A stretch of 64,000 nucleotides of DNA from Limnephilus marmoratus. Taxonomy: Eukaryota > Arthropoda > Insecta > Trichoptera > Limnephilidae. Below the pieces are notes generated by a model. The model saw nothing but the letters and a program-made list of their open reading frames with translations. It was not told the DNA's origin and made no database searches. Shown in pieces: positions 11,641-22,085 of the stretch (the stretch's first letter is position 1; each line of letters opens with the position of its first letter). The stretch is from the NCBI GenBank assembly GCA_917880885.1, contig OU862920.1, positions 37,793,019 through 37,857,018 on the forward strand, given 5' to 3'. The translations under genes were made by a program, and so were the position numbers.

Positions 11641-11800
11641 TTCAGGCCTCTGGGTTTCCTCCCTACCACGGGGTGGAACCCTTCAAGACCTTGCAAGTTC
11701 ACTCCTTATTTCCACAAAAAACCCTCCACACATCATCTCTAAAGATGTCATAATTATGACATCTCAAGCCTCATGTGTGGAGTTAATGAAAAAAAATATA
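11641..11800 (+). repeat. Family S (SINE-like) 3' fragment, diverged
   Basis: The portion with CCCTCCACACATCATCTC, a short hairpin (GATGTCATAATTATGACATC) and GTGTGGAGTTAATG plus an A-run has the same organisation as the 3' ends of the family S copies at 35.1, 40.8, 42.4 and 62.6 kb. The hairpin bases differ from those copies but the pairing is preserved. Confidence 0.6.
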
Positions 11801-13205
11801 TCTTCGTCGTATTTTTTGTAAAGGATGCAGAAAAGTTTGCCAAACATAAACCAAAAAAAATGGTTTTCGACGTGGTATTAAAAATTGATTAAAATTCCCA
11901 ATTACGTGGCGGGTTTCATTGCTAATTTCCCCACGCCCGAAACACTCACAGCTCCACATTTAATTTATTCCATTTGCCAGTTCCACATTTTTCGATGAAT
12001 GATACAATGGAAAACCAAAATAAAAATTACTATCAGCAGAATATCGGAGATGCCGGGCTAAATATAAATGGTTAGATATTCATAATTTAAAAACTATTTT
12101 ACCCTTAACATATATTTTTTATTTATTATTTCATAAATGTTTACATGTTACAGCTTTTGCCATTTTTTTAACTACCATGCAAGGCTAATATACTCGTATT
12201 GTGGTAGGTGAAAATATTTACCTACATTGAAAAAGAGTGGGTGTTTTTGTTCTTACATTATATCAATTTCAATTTCAGTGCCGGCAACCTGGGCGTTGAT
12301 TTTATTTTCATTTTTATGTACATAGTTTTCTTTTACCCACCTCACTAGACAGAGTCTGTTCCGAGGCGGGTAAATAACATTATATTTGTTAAAAAGATAT
12401 GTATCAACAAATATACGTATGTGCATAAAAAGATAAAAATATAATATGCATATACGTACACATACATGCACATACGTATTGTTGTTTTATTAAGTATTTA
12501 TATTATATAGTTTTTATTATCTGATAAATTTACATAAAAAGGTTGCATACGTAATATAAGATTACCCATGAAGATAAGAAAATGTAAATACAGTAGGTAC
12601 TAAACTGCATATTTTGCAGATTTGCATACCTGCATATTTTATTATATTTGAATATTATGTAATTTAGTGAGTAATTATGTGAAAAGAGAATGACTATAAT
12701 ATATACTCCTGTTAGTTCTTTAGTATATTTCGAATGTCTATTCTTTCCTTTTCAGTCAACCATATCATTTTTAGATTCCTATTCCATTGAACTTTAGAAT
12801 TTCCATTCAAATGTTACCTAATTCTTTTTTAGTTATAGTTATTTCCTCAATGCTGAGTATCGTGATCCCCACTCAAATTTTGCTGATGGTCAGATACTGT
12901 CATACTGATGACAATGGTTTTCATAAAATAAGGAAATTTTTCATTAATAATCGTCGCCATACAGCCAAAACTAAAAACTGATAAAGGGAGAGCGGTCAAA
13001 AAGTATTGCTTTCTTCTATATACCCATGTCACATACGTGTGAACTATCGGTGGCTATCTCTGTATGAAAAAATTATTTAAAATATCATCAAATTAATATG
13101 TGTTGTATTAAAAACTATCGATTTAGAAATAATTGAAGTCACTTATTCAAATTTGGCAGATATTTTTAGACTTTAAAACAGTTTTGATTCACTTTTAGCA
13201 AACAT
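11801..13205. other. No gene seen; one short palindrome
   Basis: AT-rich. ATACGTATGTGCAT at 12,413-12,426 is the exact reverse complement of 12,466-12,479, giving 14-bp arms around a 39-base spacer. Otherwise there is nothing recognisable. Confidence 0.45.
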
Positions 13206-13209
13206 TCAC

Positions 13210-13465
13210 AATTTTTGAAGTGAAAACTTCTTTAGCACCGTTGCAATTTGAAACTCAATGAAACGGAAAAGCGACACCAAAAAGACGTACCTACTAGAAT
13301 AATCGGTCTCCTGTTTGTGTGGTGCTTCGTATCCCAACGGTCTCCTCTTTCTGCCGTGCATCGTAGCCTTTGTGGGGTGCTTCGTAGCCTCCCCACTCTT
13401 GTTGACTTTAGTTTTCTGAAGGTTTCACTACTACGGCGTGTGAACTCCACACTCAGTTTTTTTTA
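13210..13465 (+). repeat. Family R repeat, short copy without the tRNA-like part
   Basis: It begins TTTTTGAAGTGAAAACTTCT with TAGCACCGTTG and GAAACGGAAAAG, and ends TTTCTGAAGGTTTCACTACT with a CGGCGTGTGAAC motif, matching the ends of the longer R copies. The tRNA-like interior is missing and is replaced by a segment with GGTGCTTCGTA repeated three times. Confidence 0.6.
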
Positions 13466-13469
13466 AATT

Positions 13470-14598
13470 ATTAAATTTTTATTGTATGTCGGTAATGTTT
13501 AATTGGGTTGTTTTGAATATTCTTTCACAATTTTCAACATCTAACTATAATTTATGATCGTTTGACTTTTAACAGTTAAATTACCCGGCACACTTTGATA
13601 CAATACATGTGTTTCAGTTCTTCTAGTTCTAGAAACTATGAATCACATAATACGCCACAGCCACGTAGATGAGGTTAAGAAAGAGTTTTTGTTGACGGCG
13701 AATGGGACATTTTAAAACATAAAATATATATTGCCGGTAGGTAAGAACTTTCAAAGAAATATACGACATTACTTTAAAATCCTCCTTTCTTCTAAAATCA
13801 AGTCTCAGTGTTCTCTTTCTATTGATTGACTCACTCTTTGCAGACCTACGCTGGGTGGATAGCTGCGAACAATGAATTTCCTAAGCCATCTATGATATTT
13901 GGTTACTACGACGCATCGGTGATGGTATCTGCACATTCCTGCCTTCCACTTTGCCAGTTATCATTTTATTTTGATAGTTTTTCCAGGTTTGAGTTCTCGG
14001 TTTAGCTGGGAATTTGTCCAAAGTCTTTTAAGATACCGTCACCTCAGTTGGATAAGGTTCTAACTGACATGTTTTATTTTTTCAAAAATGATCTTTGAAT
14101 GCAACACCATGTCTTTTGCTCATTTCTACAACGAAAATAATTTTAAAGAACCATTTGTGTTGTATTTCTGTGGATACTTGTACGGAGTTAAATCAAGCTC
14201 TATTTATTTTCCAAGATACTAACATCACTTGCAATCTCTCTCAATGGCGGTCTTTCACAGGGGGACAATGCCACCAGTTACACCAGAAACCTACCAAAAG
14301 GAAATAACAGTCGATGAATTCTTTCTCCAAAACGAATGAATTATTTAATCATTAAGTAATTAACATTTGCAGAAATAAACTACAAAAAAAATATTCCGGA
14401 AGATTTTAATAAGAATCATGTAAGGCGCATGAGAACAGCGAGTCTATTTCTCAGTGCGCAGAATCTACTGCGCACTTGGAGACAATCCGAGTTGTCCCCA
14501 TAGGCACCTTGCGTTGTTTCCCGTTCGTATACAACCGCGCATGCGTACTCGTACGTGAATTCAAATACCGTGGAGACAATTCTTTAGATCCCCACTAA
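13470..14598. other. No gene seen
   Basis: No recognisable coding or RNA feature. The part from 14,400 to 14,598 is GC-richer and directly precedes the foldback element. Confidence 0.4.
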
Positions 14599-14759
14599 TG
14601 GGCTCTACACACGACACTGCATGTAGTGACTGCGGCAGTAACTAGCGCTGTCTCGTTTGTTAAAGGGCCGCTAGAACGAGACAGAGCTAGTTCGCTCAAC
14701 TCCACGCTCTCTGCAGTCACTGCCGCAGTCACTACATGCAGTGTCGTGTGTAGATCCCA
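14599..14759. mobile_element. 161-bp foldback element with near-perfect arms
   Basis: The outer arm contains CTACACACGACACTGCATGT followed by AGTGACTGCGGCAGT, and its reverse complement is reproduced exactly at the 3' side. Outside it one mismatch separates TGGGCTC from TGGGATC. An inner arm (AACTAGCGCTGTCTCGTT) also pairs with one mismatch. The right side carries an extra block of about 26 nt, so the fold is a long hairpin with one large bulge. It looks like a very young MITE or a hairpin-RNA candidate. A short open frame across it is an artefact. Confidence 0.8.
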
Positions 14760-14985
14760 TCAACCATTTGTTTGCGTAATTACGGGCGGTAATCGCTTGC
14801 GTTCAAATTAAGTTCGATAATAATCTCGCAAGATAAAACTTTATTTTTATTATACCATATTGTAAATTGGTATGTATCTATAGAAATTTTAAACCATTTT
14901 GTGTGTTAGAAATCCGATTAGCATGATTAGAACTTAATTTTTTTTTGAGAAATTTTATATTATTTTCTACGGGTGGTGCGGTTCA

Positions 14986-15061
14986 ATAACGTAAAAAATG
15001 AGACGAATTTTCGTAAAATTCGTCTCATTTTTACGAAAATTCGTCTCATTTTTTACGTTAT
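14986..15061. repeat. Perfect 33-bp-arm inverted repeat with a 10-base loop
   Basis: The arms (14,986-15,018 and 15,029-15,061) are exact reverse complements starting ATAACGTAAAAAATGAGACG. The loop TTCGTCTCAT repeats part of the arm. No direct repeats at the edges were seen. Confidence 0.9.
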
Positions 15062-15372
15062 CCTTTCATAATTTTTAATTTTGAAGTGAGTTTTTGCCTT
15101 CTGTAAAGTTTTTTGTTTTATCATATTTTAATGAAACATATTTAATAGGACGGGGCCTAAATTTGGCCTAAATGCCTAGCTCTTCCAAAATGGGCTTTGC
15201 GACTATAGAATCCATTAGAAATATTTTTTTCAGCACCACATTATGTTGGCGTCTATCTGCTTAGTGTCCTTGTTTCCAAATGCGCCCTATTGAAATTTGA
15301 GAAAAATCAGCGCCCGGTCAACAAATTGATGATAATATCTAAAAAAACGAGTGTGCTTTAGACCACACGACT

Positions 15373-15503
15373 GGAGTAAAACTTCACTAACTTATATCTC
15401 CCTCTCAACGTTCGCCTCGCCCGATGACACTTTTCATAACGCTCTCGTCACGCTTTCACCAGCTTACTCCCCAAGTCAAGCGTGCCTAAAGAAGTTTTAC
15501 TCC
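15373..15503. mobile_element. Short family R-type MITE
   Basis: The termini GGAGTAAAACTTCACTAA and, in reverse complement, GGAGTAAAACTTCTTTAG match except at two positions, giving an element of about 131 bp. The same upstream flank (CGAGTGTGCTTTAGACCACA) precedes the next copy at 15,613, so a larger segment has been duplicated locally. Confidence 0.65.
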
Positions 15504-15640
15504 AAAAATCTAATCTAAAAAAACAATCCATATCTAAAAAAAATTATTTTTCAAAGTTGTGGTACCTAATTAGATTATAAAAAAAACGAGTGTGCTTTAG
15601 ACCACATGACTAGAAGTAAAACTTCGCTAACTTATAAAAG

Positions 15641-15865
15641 AAGAGAGAAAGAAAATGTCCTCTCTCTTGCTGGTATAGTGTGATAAAGACAATAGGCCTG
15701 CACGGTGCAGGCCTAAACGGCTATTAGAGAAAGAGAGAAAGAAAACGTATGCTCGCGCCTCTCTCTCTTGCCTCTACAGTAATATACGAAACGTAACTGG
15801 CTACGAGAGAAAGAGAGAAATAAAATGTATGCACGCACCTCTCTCTCTTGCCTCTACAGCAATAT
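15641..15865. repeat. Three-unit tandem repeat of 80-90 bp
   Basis: AAGAGAGAAAGAAAA-type starts recur at 15,641, 15,731 and 15,811, each followed by a CTCTCTCTTGC stretch, so units are 90 and 80 bp. The GA-rich start and CT-rich end of each unit are mutually complementary. The first unit contains a perfect 11-bp palindrome, TAGGCCTGCAC-G-GTGCAGGCCTA, at 15,693-15,715. Confidence 0.75.
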
Positions 15866-15879
15866 CTTCTATCTTCTTT

Positions 15880-16309
15880 ATAAATAGAATCGCGGAAACG
15901 TATGTACGCGCATCACTTCCGAACGACTGCACTAAATTGGATAATTCTTTTTTTGTTGTGTTCGTTATGGTCAGAACAAGGTTTATATAAAACTATTGGT
16001 GAGCTCTGGCATTACGAAATTTGTATAAAAAATTGCAATAGGTGGCACGCGAGCTGTTTGAAAACTGAATGAACCGGGACTGAATGAATGGAATGCGGGA
16101 GGGTGGAACTAGGGAGGAGGGTTCGCGGGACGGGGGAAGCAGGTGAGGGGAGTGGGGAGAGGGGAGGCGGTGTGGGAACACGAGAGGGGGAAGGGGATGC
16201 GGGAGAGGAAAGGGAGGCGGAAGGGGAACGGGACGAATGGGAAAGGACACGCAGGGAAAAACAATTTCTTTATTTAATGCCATAGCAACGCATGCCGGGA
16301 GCCAGCTAG
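15880..16309 (-). repeat. Family P repeat (copy e)
   Basis: On the minus strand it starts CTAGCTGGCTCCCGGCATGC and ends at the tail with the GTGCAGTCGTTCGGAAGTG block and CGATTCTATTTATA. It is shorter than copies b and c because the internal body is reduced. The core is purine-rich on the plus strand. Confidence 0.7.
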
Positions 16310-16469
16310 TACGAAAAATAATATAATATCTTTCTATCTTCACTAACTTACATCTCCCTCTCAACTTCCGTTTGCCTCGTACGATCATACTTTTCGTAAC
16401 GCTCTCGTCACGTATTCACCAGCTTATTCCCCACATTAAGCGTGCGTAAAGAAGTTTTACTTCAATTTA

Positions 16470-17302
16470 CGGCTGGTTTGATTTCTCGCCAGAAAATATT
16501 AATGGTTCATCATTATTGACATTCTTTTCCAAAATTTATTTTATTTGAATTGATCCCTGTGAAAGTCTCTGAGGCATTTTGATCATTTTGATCGTTTGAA
16601 AGCCATTTCATTCCTGTCATAAAATATAAAAAGAAGCCACTCCGCCCGAAAAGGTACCAACGTTTTGAGTAGATGCCGTCATAAACATGTCATCTAGCAC
16701 TTATTCTAAGTAAGACTTTTACGATTAACATGAAACGACGTGAAATAAAAGAAATAGAGAAAAAAAACGATACTCTGAAAAACATTCAGCATTTGAATGG
16801 AAATAAAAACAAATGTTTTTTTGTTCATTTGGCAGTATTGCTCGTTCATATTCATTGTCCTGAAACAAAACATGCACTCTGAATCAATCGGCCATAGTTC
16901 TGTTAGCAGCTTTCTATCGTTGATTTCAGGAATCCCTGCATTTTCAAAACGAAGAATTTCAAGCGCGATTGGAATAAAGCGCTGATTATTTTGATGTAAA
17001 CAGGAGGGATGAATTTGTACGTTCCTGTTGTGCAGACGGCTTAGGGGTGTTAGATCTTTAAATTATCCTATTTGGAAAATTTTATCAAACTTGTAATTTA
17101 TATTCAGAATATGTTAATTTAATAATTACGAAGTGAAAACATTCGTATTACTTGTGACAAAATTTAACAACTGAATAGTCTTTTATAGTCTTCACCATTT
17201 CAATTGCAATGGTCTGTTGTGATCTGTTTGTCAAACTCTTGCTATTCCTGATACTACATTTTGTCCTAGCAATCTATATCTATATATATATATTATATAT
17301 AT
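16470..17302. other. No gene seen
   Basis: AT-rich sequence ending in a (TA)n tract around 17,275-17,305. A 62-codon plus frame at 16,797 shows no recognisable domain. Confidence 0.4.
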
Positions 17303-17804
17303 CTCTATAAATAAAAATGAATCGCCGAAATGTATGTACGCGCATAACCTTCGAACGACTGCACCAAATTAGATAATTCTTTTGGCTTTGTGTTCGTTAT
17401 TGTCAGGACAATGTTTGTATAAAAGAAGCGGTGAGCTCTGGCATAATGTAATTTGTATAAAAAAATTGCAATAGGTGGTACACGATCTGTTTGAAAACTG
17501 AATCTACCGGGAATGAATATATGGAATGTGGGAGGGGGGGGGGGGAACTCGGGTAGGGGATTTGCGGGAGGGGGGAGGGGAACCTGGGAGGGTAACTCGG
17601 GAGGGGGGTTCGCGGGACGGGGGAAAGGTGGGAGTGTAGTGGGGAAAGGGAAGGTGAAGGAGGCGGAGTGGGAACACGAGAGGGGAAGGGGACGCGGAAG
17701 AGGAAGGGGAGGCGGAAGGGGAACGGGACGAATGGGAAAGGACACGCAGTGAGAAACAATTTCTCTATTAAATGGCATAGCAACGCATGCCGGAAACCAG
17801 CTGG
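17303..17804 (-). repeat. Family P repeat (copy f)
   Basis: The minus-strand head is CCAGCTGGTTTCCGGCATGC and the tail is CGGCGATTCATTTTTATTTA. It is directly followed by copy g in the same orientation. Open frames through its C/T-rich core are compositional. Confidence 0.75.
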
Positions 17805-18243
17805 TATATATATATAAAAATGAATCGCCGAAATGTATGTACGCCCATAACTTCCGAACGAATGCACCAAATTGGATAATTCATTTTTGGTGGGTTCGTT
17901 ATGGTCAGGACAAGGTTTGTATAAAACTACTGGTGAGCTCTGGCATTACGAAATTTGTATAAAAAATTGCAATAGGAGGCATGCGAGCTGTTTGAAAACT
18001 GAATGTACCGGGACTGAATGAATGGAATGCGGGAGGATGGAACTCGGGAGGAGGATTCGCGGGACGGGGGAAGCAGGCGAGGGGAGTGGGGAGAGGGAAG
18101 GCGGTGTGGGAACGCGAGAGGGGGAAGGGGACGCGGGAGAGGAAAGGGAGGCGGAAGGGGAACGGGACGAGTGGGAAAGGACACGCAGGGAGAAATAATT
18201 TCTTTATTAAATGGCATAGCAATGCATGCCGAGAACCAGCTAG
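17805..18243 (-). repeat. Family P repeat (copy g), tandem with copy f
   Basis: The minus-strand head is CTAGCTGGTTCTCGGCATGC. It shares with copy e the GAACTCGGGAGGA and GCGGGACGGGGGAAGCAGG core variants on the plus strand, so e and g are closer to each other than to f. It ends at a (TA)n run separating it from f. Confidence 0.75.
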
Positions 18244-18815
18244 TATTGAAATAAATGATCCCAAATCCCATTGTTTAAGACGCCATAACATGTTTTATTT
18301 TAGCCCTTTGACCCAAATGTGTCGATTATAATTAAGATAGTAGATATTTTCGTCGATAATCTATATGTTTTCAGAAAAAGTATTCTGTGTAAAAAAATAT
18401 ATTGTGCTAATTATTTTACCATTTGTGTCTCTAATAGTGTCTCTAGTGTCTCTTGTCTTTTGTGTCTCTTGTTTAAGTGAACTTTTTTCGTATTTCAATT
18501 TTTTATAATTGTTTATTTATTTAATCATTGTTTAGAAACAATTTCGAGTTTTACAAATGTATTATTTATCTAATTGGATTTATGTAATTGTTAGTTTTTA
18601 TTTTTCTATTAACCGAGTATTTTTTTAACTGGTTTGATCTCATGAGAGGGTGAATGAATACCTGTAAAAACCCAGAATAAATAAATAAAAAAACGACAAT
18701 CATTCAGAAACAAAAATGGAATTCAGTAGGTACATTAACAATTTTTAGGCAAAAAAAATATAATATCGACATACGTTTTATTTTGTCTTCCAAGACAACC
18801 GTTCTCGACGAGAGA
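18244..18815 (+). other. Unassigned; ends in an AATAAATAAATAAAA tail
   Basis: No protein match. The stretch near 18,640-18,695 (GTGAATGAATACCTGTAA and then AATAAATAAATAAAA) looks like the 3' end of a retroposed transcript, possibly a LINE 3' untranslated region, but nothing upstream can be translated into a known domain. A CT-rich run of GTGTCTCT repeats lies at 18,425-18,475. Confidence 0.3.
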
Positions 18816-18820
18816 ATTAA

Positions 18821-19245
18821 GGGCCCGCAACCCGGATTTGTACCGATTTATTACATATTTCCCTTAAACACGGTAAGTTTTAAAGCTCTTAAAAAAATAT
18901 ATGTTATTCTTGAAGATAATATCTAGTCTTTGCCCGCGCCGAAACGCAAATTATATAAAATTCCCTCGATTAAAAAAAAATCGCAAAGTATGCTCCACAA
19001 ATTATTATTAACACGTTTGTTTCAGTTATTTTACAAGTTATATGTATGAAAAAATTTGCATTGTTTCTTTAAATGCTGTTTAAGATAATGCCCGCGAGAT
19101 TTTTGCTCTATTTTAAACGAGTCGTGATTTATTAAACATTTTCGCAATTTTCGCATCGATTTTGTCGAGGCAAATGTTAGCGCTCTCCTCTAACATTCGT
19201 AATTTTGTATCTCTCCATCTTCTTCTTTTCGGGCCCGGTTGCAGA
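18821..19245 (+). repeat. Family D repeat, copy 1 (about 425 bp)
   Basis: The copy starts GGGCCCGCAACCCGGATTTG and ends CGGGCCCGGTTGCAG. The reverse complement of nearly the whole copy is found at 29,771-30,192, with many substitutions and a few indels. The two ends are themselves imperfect inverted repeats (GGGCCxGCxACCCGG against CTGCAACCGGGCCC), which points to a non-autonomous DNA transposon. No coding capacity. Confidence 0.7.
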
Positions 19246-19329
19246 CTTTTATCGTGAAAATTATTATTGTTTGTTTATTACCATTTTTTATTTTGTAAAT
19301 ATTTTATTTTATATTTATACACCACCTTC

Positions 19330-19545
19330 ATCAGAACACCAGATTTATTATATTTTATTTTAGTAATTCTTACTTTAAAGTCTACAGATTTCATATAGCT
19401 TACAATTTTTTTTAAAGTTTGATTTGGCTCCTACAATACACCTTGAATCTTCAATTGGTGGTTTAAAGTTTCTGGTAGCTTTTTGTTTACTTCAAGTTTC
19501 TGGTGTTATAAAACTTTATCCCTTTGTACAGTAAACTATTCTATT
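19330..19545 (-). mobile_element. LINE-1 family 3'-end fragment
   Basis: On the plus strand, GGCTCCTACAATACACCTTG, TTCAATTGGTGG and AGTTTCTGGTAG match the 3' end of the LINE at 37.0 kb (37,035-37,125), which here encodes the last residues of the ORF2 C-terminus on the minus strand. The copy is truncated and carries small insertions, including a duplicated GTTTCTGGT. Confidence 0.6.
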
Positions 19546-19600
19546 ATTATTTTAATTTTTTTTTATTTTGGTAGAAAGCAGTCACTTTGTGGTTTGACAT

Positions 19601-19851
19601 ATTAATTAAAGGAAAACAATCACTTTGTTTGTAACCACGATTTATTGATTTAATTTTTATTTACCGACCGGTTTCGCTTAATACAAGCATCTTCAAGGTA
19701 TAAATTAAAACTGATGAAAAAATACATTGTATGAGCTTATATATACATACAGACAGAGACAAAACATAATATAAAGTAAGAGTGAGAGAGTGTAATTAAC
19801 ATCCTACATAGTGATAGAGAGAAAGAGACGGGTATATCTAATGAATAATTA
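19601..19851 (-). repeat. Left arm (pseudo-LTR) of the Penelope-like element
   Basis: Begins ATTAATTAAAGGAAAACAAT and ends TAATGAATAATTA. On the minus strand the hammerhead core reads TTGAAGA instead of CTGAAGA, so a conserved core base is changed in this arm. The stem GCTT/AAGC and the GAAA box are intact. Confidence 0.8.
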
Positions 19852-19919
19852 CATTATATCTACCGGGACAAAACGTCATTTGAACAGGTGATTAAGGAAT
19901 AAAGTGGCTACGGGTTTTT

Positions 19920-20290
19920 TTAGTTTATGGGAAATATTCCTAATATCGGACTGTTGAACACATTTAACTGATTATTAAGGATTTGGGTTTTTGTTTTAAC
20001 GGCTTTCTTTATTTCGAGTGCTTCTAAATTATTAAGCCTGTTACCATAACCATTTCTGTGTAAAATCTTAACACCGGTGTTTTGATTGAAGGTATGATCT
20101 TTATCAATAAGGTGATTAGCGAATTCCGAAAATCCATTATTATTTAAGCATTTAAGATGCTCTTTGATTCTAATATTGACATTACGCGTCGTTTTACCTA
20201 CATAAAATGATGAACAATCATTACAATCTAATTTCTATATTCCGGAATGACTTAGTTTTTCGTCCTTATCTTTCGAATTAATTAAAAACT
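19920..20290 (-). pseudogene. GIY-YIG endonuclease domain remnant of a Penelope-like polyprotein
   Basis: Translating the minus strand with no frameshift gives GI*KLDCNDC, then SSFYVGKTTRNVNIRIKEHL, then a segment with FANHLIDKDH and NRLNNLEALEIKKAVK, and a terminal stop at 19,920-19,922. This is the Penelope-type GIY-YIG nuclease that nicks target DNA. The GIY motif, a Cys pair (DCNDC), the YVG version of YIG, the TRNVNIRIKEH arginine/histidine block and the downstream catalytic-type glutamate (LEALE) are all visible. The tyrosine of GIY is replaced by a TAG stop (20,235-20,237). The reverse transcriptase that should precede it is absent and the frame runs into the right arm, so this copy cannot encode an active enzyme. 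Confidence 0.8.
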
Positions 20291-20536
20291 TAATTATTCA
20301 TTAGATATACCCGTCTCTTTCTCTCTATCACTATGTAGGATGTTAATTACACTCTCTCACTCTTACTTTATATTATGTTTTGTGTCTGTATGTATATATA
20401 AGCTCACACAATGTATTTTTTCATCAGTTTTAATTTATACCCTGAAGATGCTTGTATTAAGCGAAACCGGTCGGTAAATAAAAATTAAATCAATAAATCG
20501 TGGTTACAAACAAAGTGATTGTTTTCCTTTAATTAA
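20291..20536 (+). repeat. Right arm (pseudo-LTR) of the Penelope-like element
   Basis: This is the reverse complement of the left arm with a handful of differences. It lacks about six bases that expand an AGAGAC motif in the left arm. Its plus strand carries the intact CTGAAGA core. Confidence 0.8.
20425..20495 (+). ncRNA. Candidate hammerhead ribozyme in the Penelope-like arm
   Basis: CTGAAGA (20,442-20,448) is followed by a short stem-loop GCTT-GTATT-AAGC, then GAAA (20,463-20,466). Next comes CC-GGTC-GG forming a minimal stem III with a four-base loop, and then TA, which would place cleavage after GGTA (20,476). Order and spacing fit the minimal hammerheads described in Penelope-like elements, where they are thought to act as dimers. 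Stem I is the weak point: the AT-rich flanks (TTTTAATTTATA and AAAATTAAAT) can pair only with mismatches next to the core. The call rests on motif order, not on a computed fold. Confidence 0.5.
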
Positions 20537-21389
20537 TCTATTATTCGTTTTGACCTTTTGTTGTGGCCTGATTTCCTCTAATTTATAAAAAATTATAATA
20601 ATTTTATTTATGAAAACCATTTTGAAGATGTATAAATACTTGGCGCTAAATATACAATGACCGATTTCATCCTGACTAGCGATTATAAAGATACCACCCC
20701 ACTGTGAAACTGCCTGAAATCTCGAAAAGTCCTTGGTTATGTCAATTGACGTGCTTTTTTTTGTAAGAAATAATAACTTTTAATAAAATTGGCCGGTCTA
20801 GGACCCATTAGTATGAGAATTAAAAAATCTTTTGTAAATTGGTAAAATAATTTTTCTGTCAAACCGTCGTCTGTCAAATATACCTAGATCACACTACTAG
20901 GAATTTTCAGTTCAGTGATTTTAATCTCGGCCCTGTTGCTGGCGCGATACGAAAAGTTTCCAAGAGTTAGGTACACCAAAGATTTATTGTATATCGGACT
21001 GGTAACTTGGTTTCTAGACAAAGCAACCTCCCAACTAAGATTAATGGCCTGATTGATCGAATGACGCGTTTTCCCACTCGATTTATCTTAAAAATAATTC
21101 AAACTCTACATATCACAGCTAACAACTTTGTTAACCTAACCTAACTAACCTAACATAACCCTGCCTAAAATTTAATAATCTCAATCAATATAACCTAACC
21201 TGTATATAATTGAGCAATTTTAATTGCCATATTTTTTTTTTGTATATGGTATCCCGTGTCGATCCAGTTTAAAAATACTTTATTTTAACAAGAACGTTTG
21301 ATGGCACTAGTGGTCGAACAATAAAGAGGCTTGGCTAAGAATTCAAGAGGTTGCGGTTTCGAGAACTGGAATCCATTTTTATTCAAATA
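20537..21389. other. No gene seen; short interstitial CCTAA repeats
   Basis: AT-rich. Around 21,130-21,160 and again near 21,190-21,202 there are runs of CCTAA-like units (AACCTAACCTAAC and degenerate neighbours), the complement of the TTAGG arthropod telomere repeat. The runs are only 3-5 units long. No coding feature. Confidence 0.5.
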
Positions 21390-22085
21390 CTAGTGAGTTC
21401 CCGGCATGCTTTGCTATGCCACTTAATAAAGAAATTGTTGCTCCCTACGTGTCCTTTCCCATTCGTCTCGTTTCCCATCCGCCTACCCTTTCTCTTCCGC
21501 ATCCCCTTCCCCTCACGCGTCCCACTACGCCTTCTCCGCCTTCTCCGCCTTCTCTCTCCCCACTCCTCTCTCCTACTTCCCCCGTCCCGCGAACCCGCCT
21601 CCAGAGTTCCCCTCCCGCCTCCCACATTCCATATATACATTCAGTCCCGGTACATTCAGTTTTCAAGCAGTTCGCGTGCCACTTATTGCAATTTGTTTGT
21701 ACAAAATTTCATAATGCCAGAGCTCACAAGTATATGTAGAAACCTTCACGGGCGTGCTCACAACAACTCACAAAAGTTTCCTCGCAATCGGATGAACGGT
21801 TTAGCAATGCACTTTCATGACGCCAGAGCTCACTTTTATATATAGAAACCATCGCGGGCACGCACACATCAAATCCCCAAAGTTACATCGCAATCGGATG
21901 AACGGTTAGCAATGCATAATTTCATGATGGTAGAACTCACTATTGTATGTGTATAGAAACCACCTCGGGCAAACACACATCAAATCCCCAAAGTTTCACC
22001 GCAATCGAATGAATGGTTTAGCAACGCATAGACATCTCATATACTCATATATTCCTTATCAGAAATTTCGATATTTATATTTATA
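21390..22085 (+). repeat. Family P repeat (copy h) with a three-unit tail repeat
   Basis: The head is CTAGTGAGTTCCCGGCATGC with GAAATTGTTGCTCCCT and a pyrimidine-rich core. The 3' part differs from other copies: a unit of about 106-111 bp beginning TAGAAACC and containing CGCAATCGGATGAACGG and AGCAATGCA is repeated three times (starts near 21,737, 21,843 and 21,954). Confidence 0.7.

Larger units (their letters stand above)
15613..16463. mobile_element. Second R-type MITE, interrupted by tandem repeats and a family P copy
   Basis: The termini GAAGTAAAACTTCGCTAA (15,613) and the reverse complement of the right end (GAAGTAAAACTTCTTTAC, to 16,463) mirror the neighbouring short element. Its left part breaks off after ACTTATAA and resumes near 16,338 with TTCACTAACTTACATCTCCC. 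Between lie a three-unit tandem repeat and a complete family P copy. Confidence 0.6.
19601..20536 (-). mobile_element. Truncated Penelope-like element: GIY-YIG remnant between inverted terminal arms
   Basis: Two nearly identical arms (19,601-19,851 and 20,291-20,536) lie in opposite orientation around a 440-bp centre. In the orientation of the left arm's complement each arm contains the word (C/T)TGAAGA, a GCTT...AAGC stem, GAAA and CCGGTCGGTA, which is the hammerhead-ribozyme arrangement known in the pseudo-LTRs of Penelope-like elements. The centre, read on the minus strand, encodes the C-terminal GIY-YIG endonuclease and then a stop. No reverse transcriptase remains, so the element is 5'-truncated just before the endonuclease, a common outcome for this class. 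The inverted rather than direct arrangement of the arms is also known for this class. The arms differ at only a few positions and one indel of 5-6 nt, so the copy is young or the arms have been homogenised. Confidence 0.8.

Noticed and set aside
21130..21202. Interstitial telomere array
   Set aside because: Only 3-5 imperfect CCTAA units; too short to indicate a fusion point or telomere.
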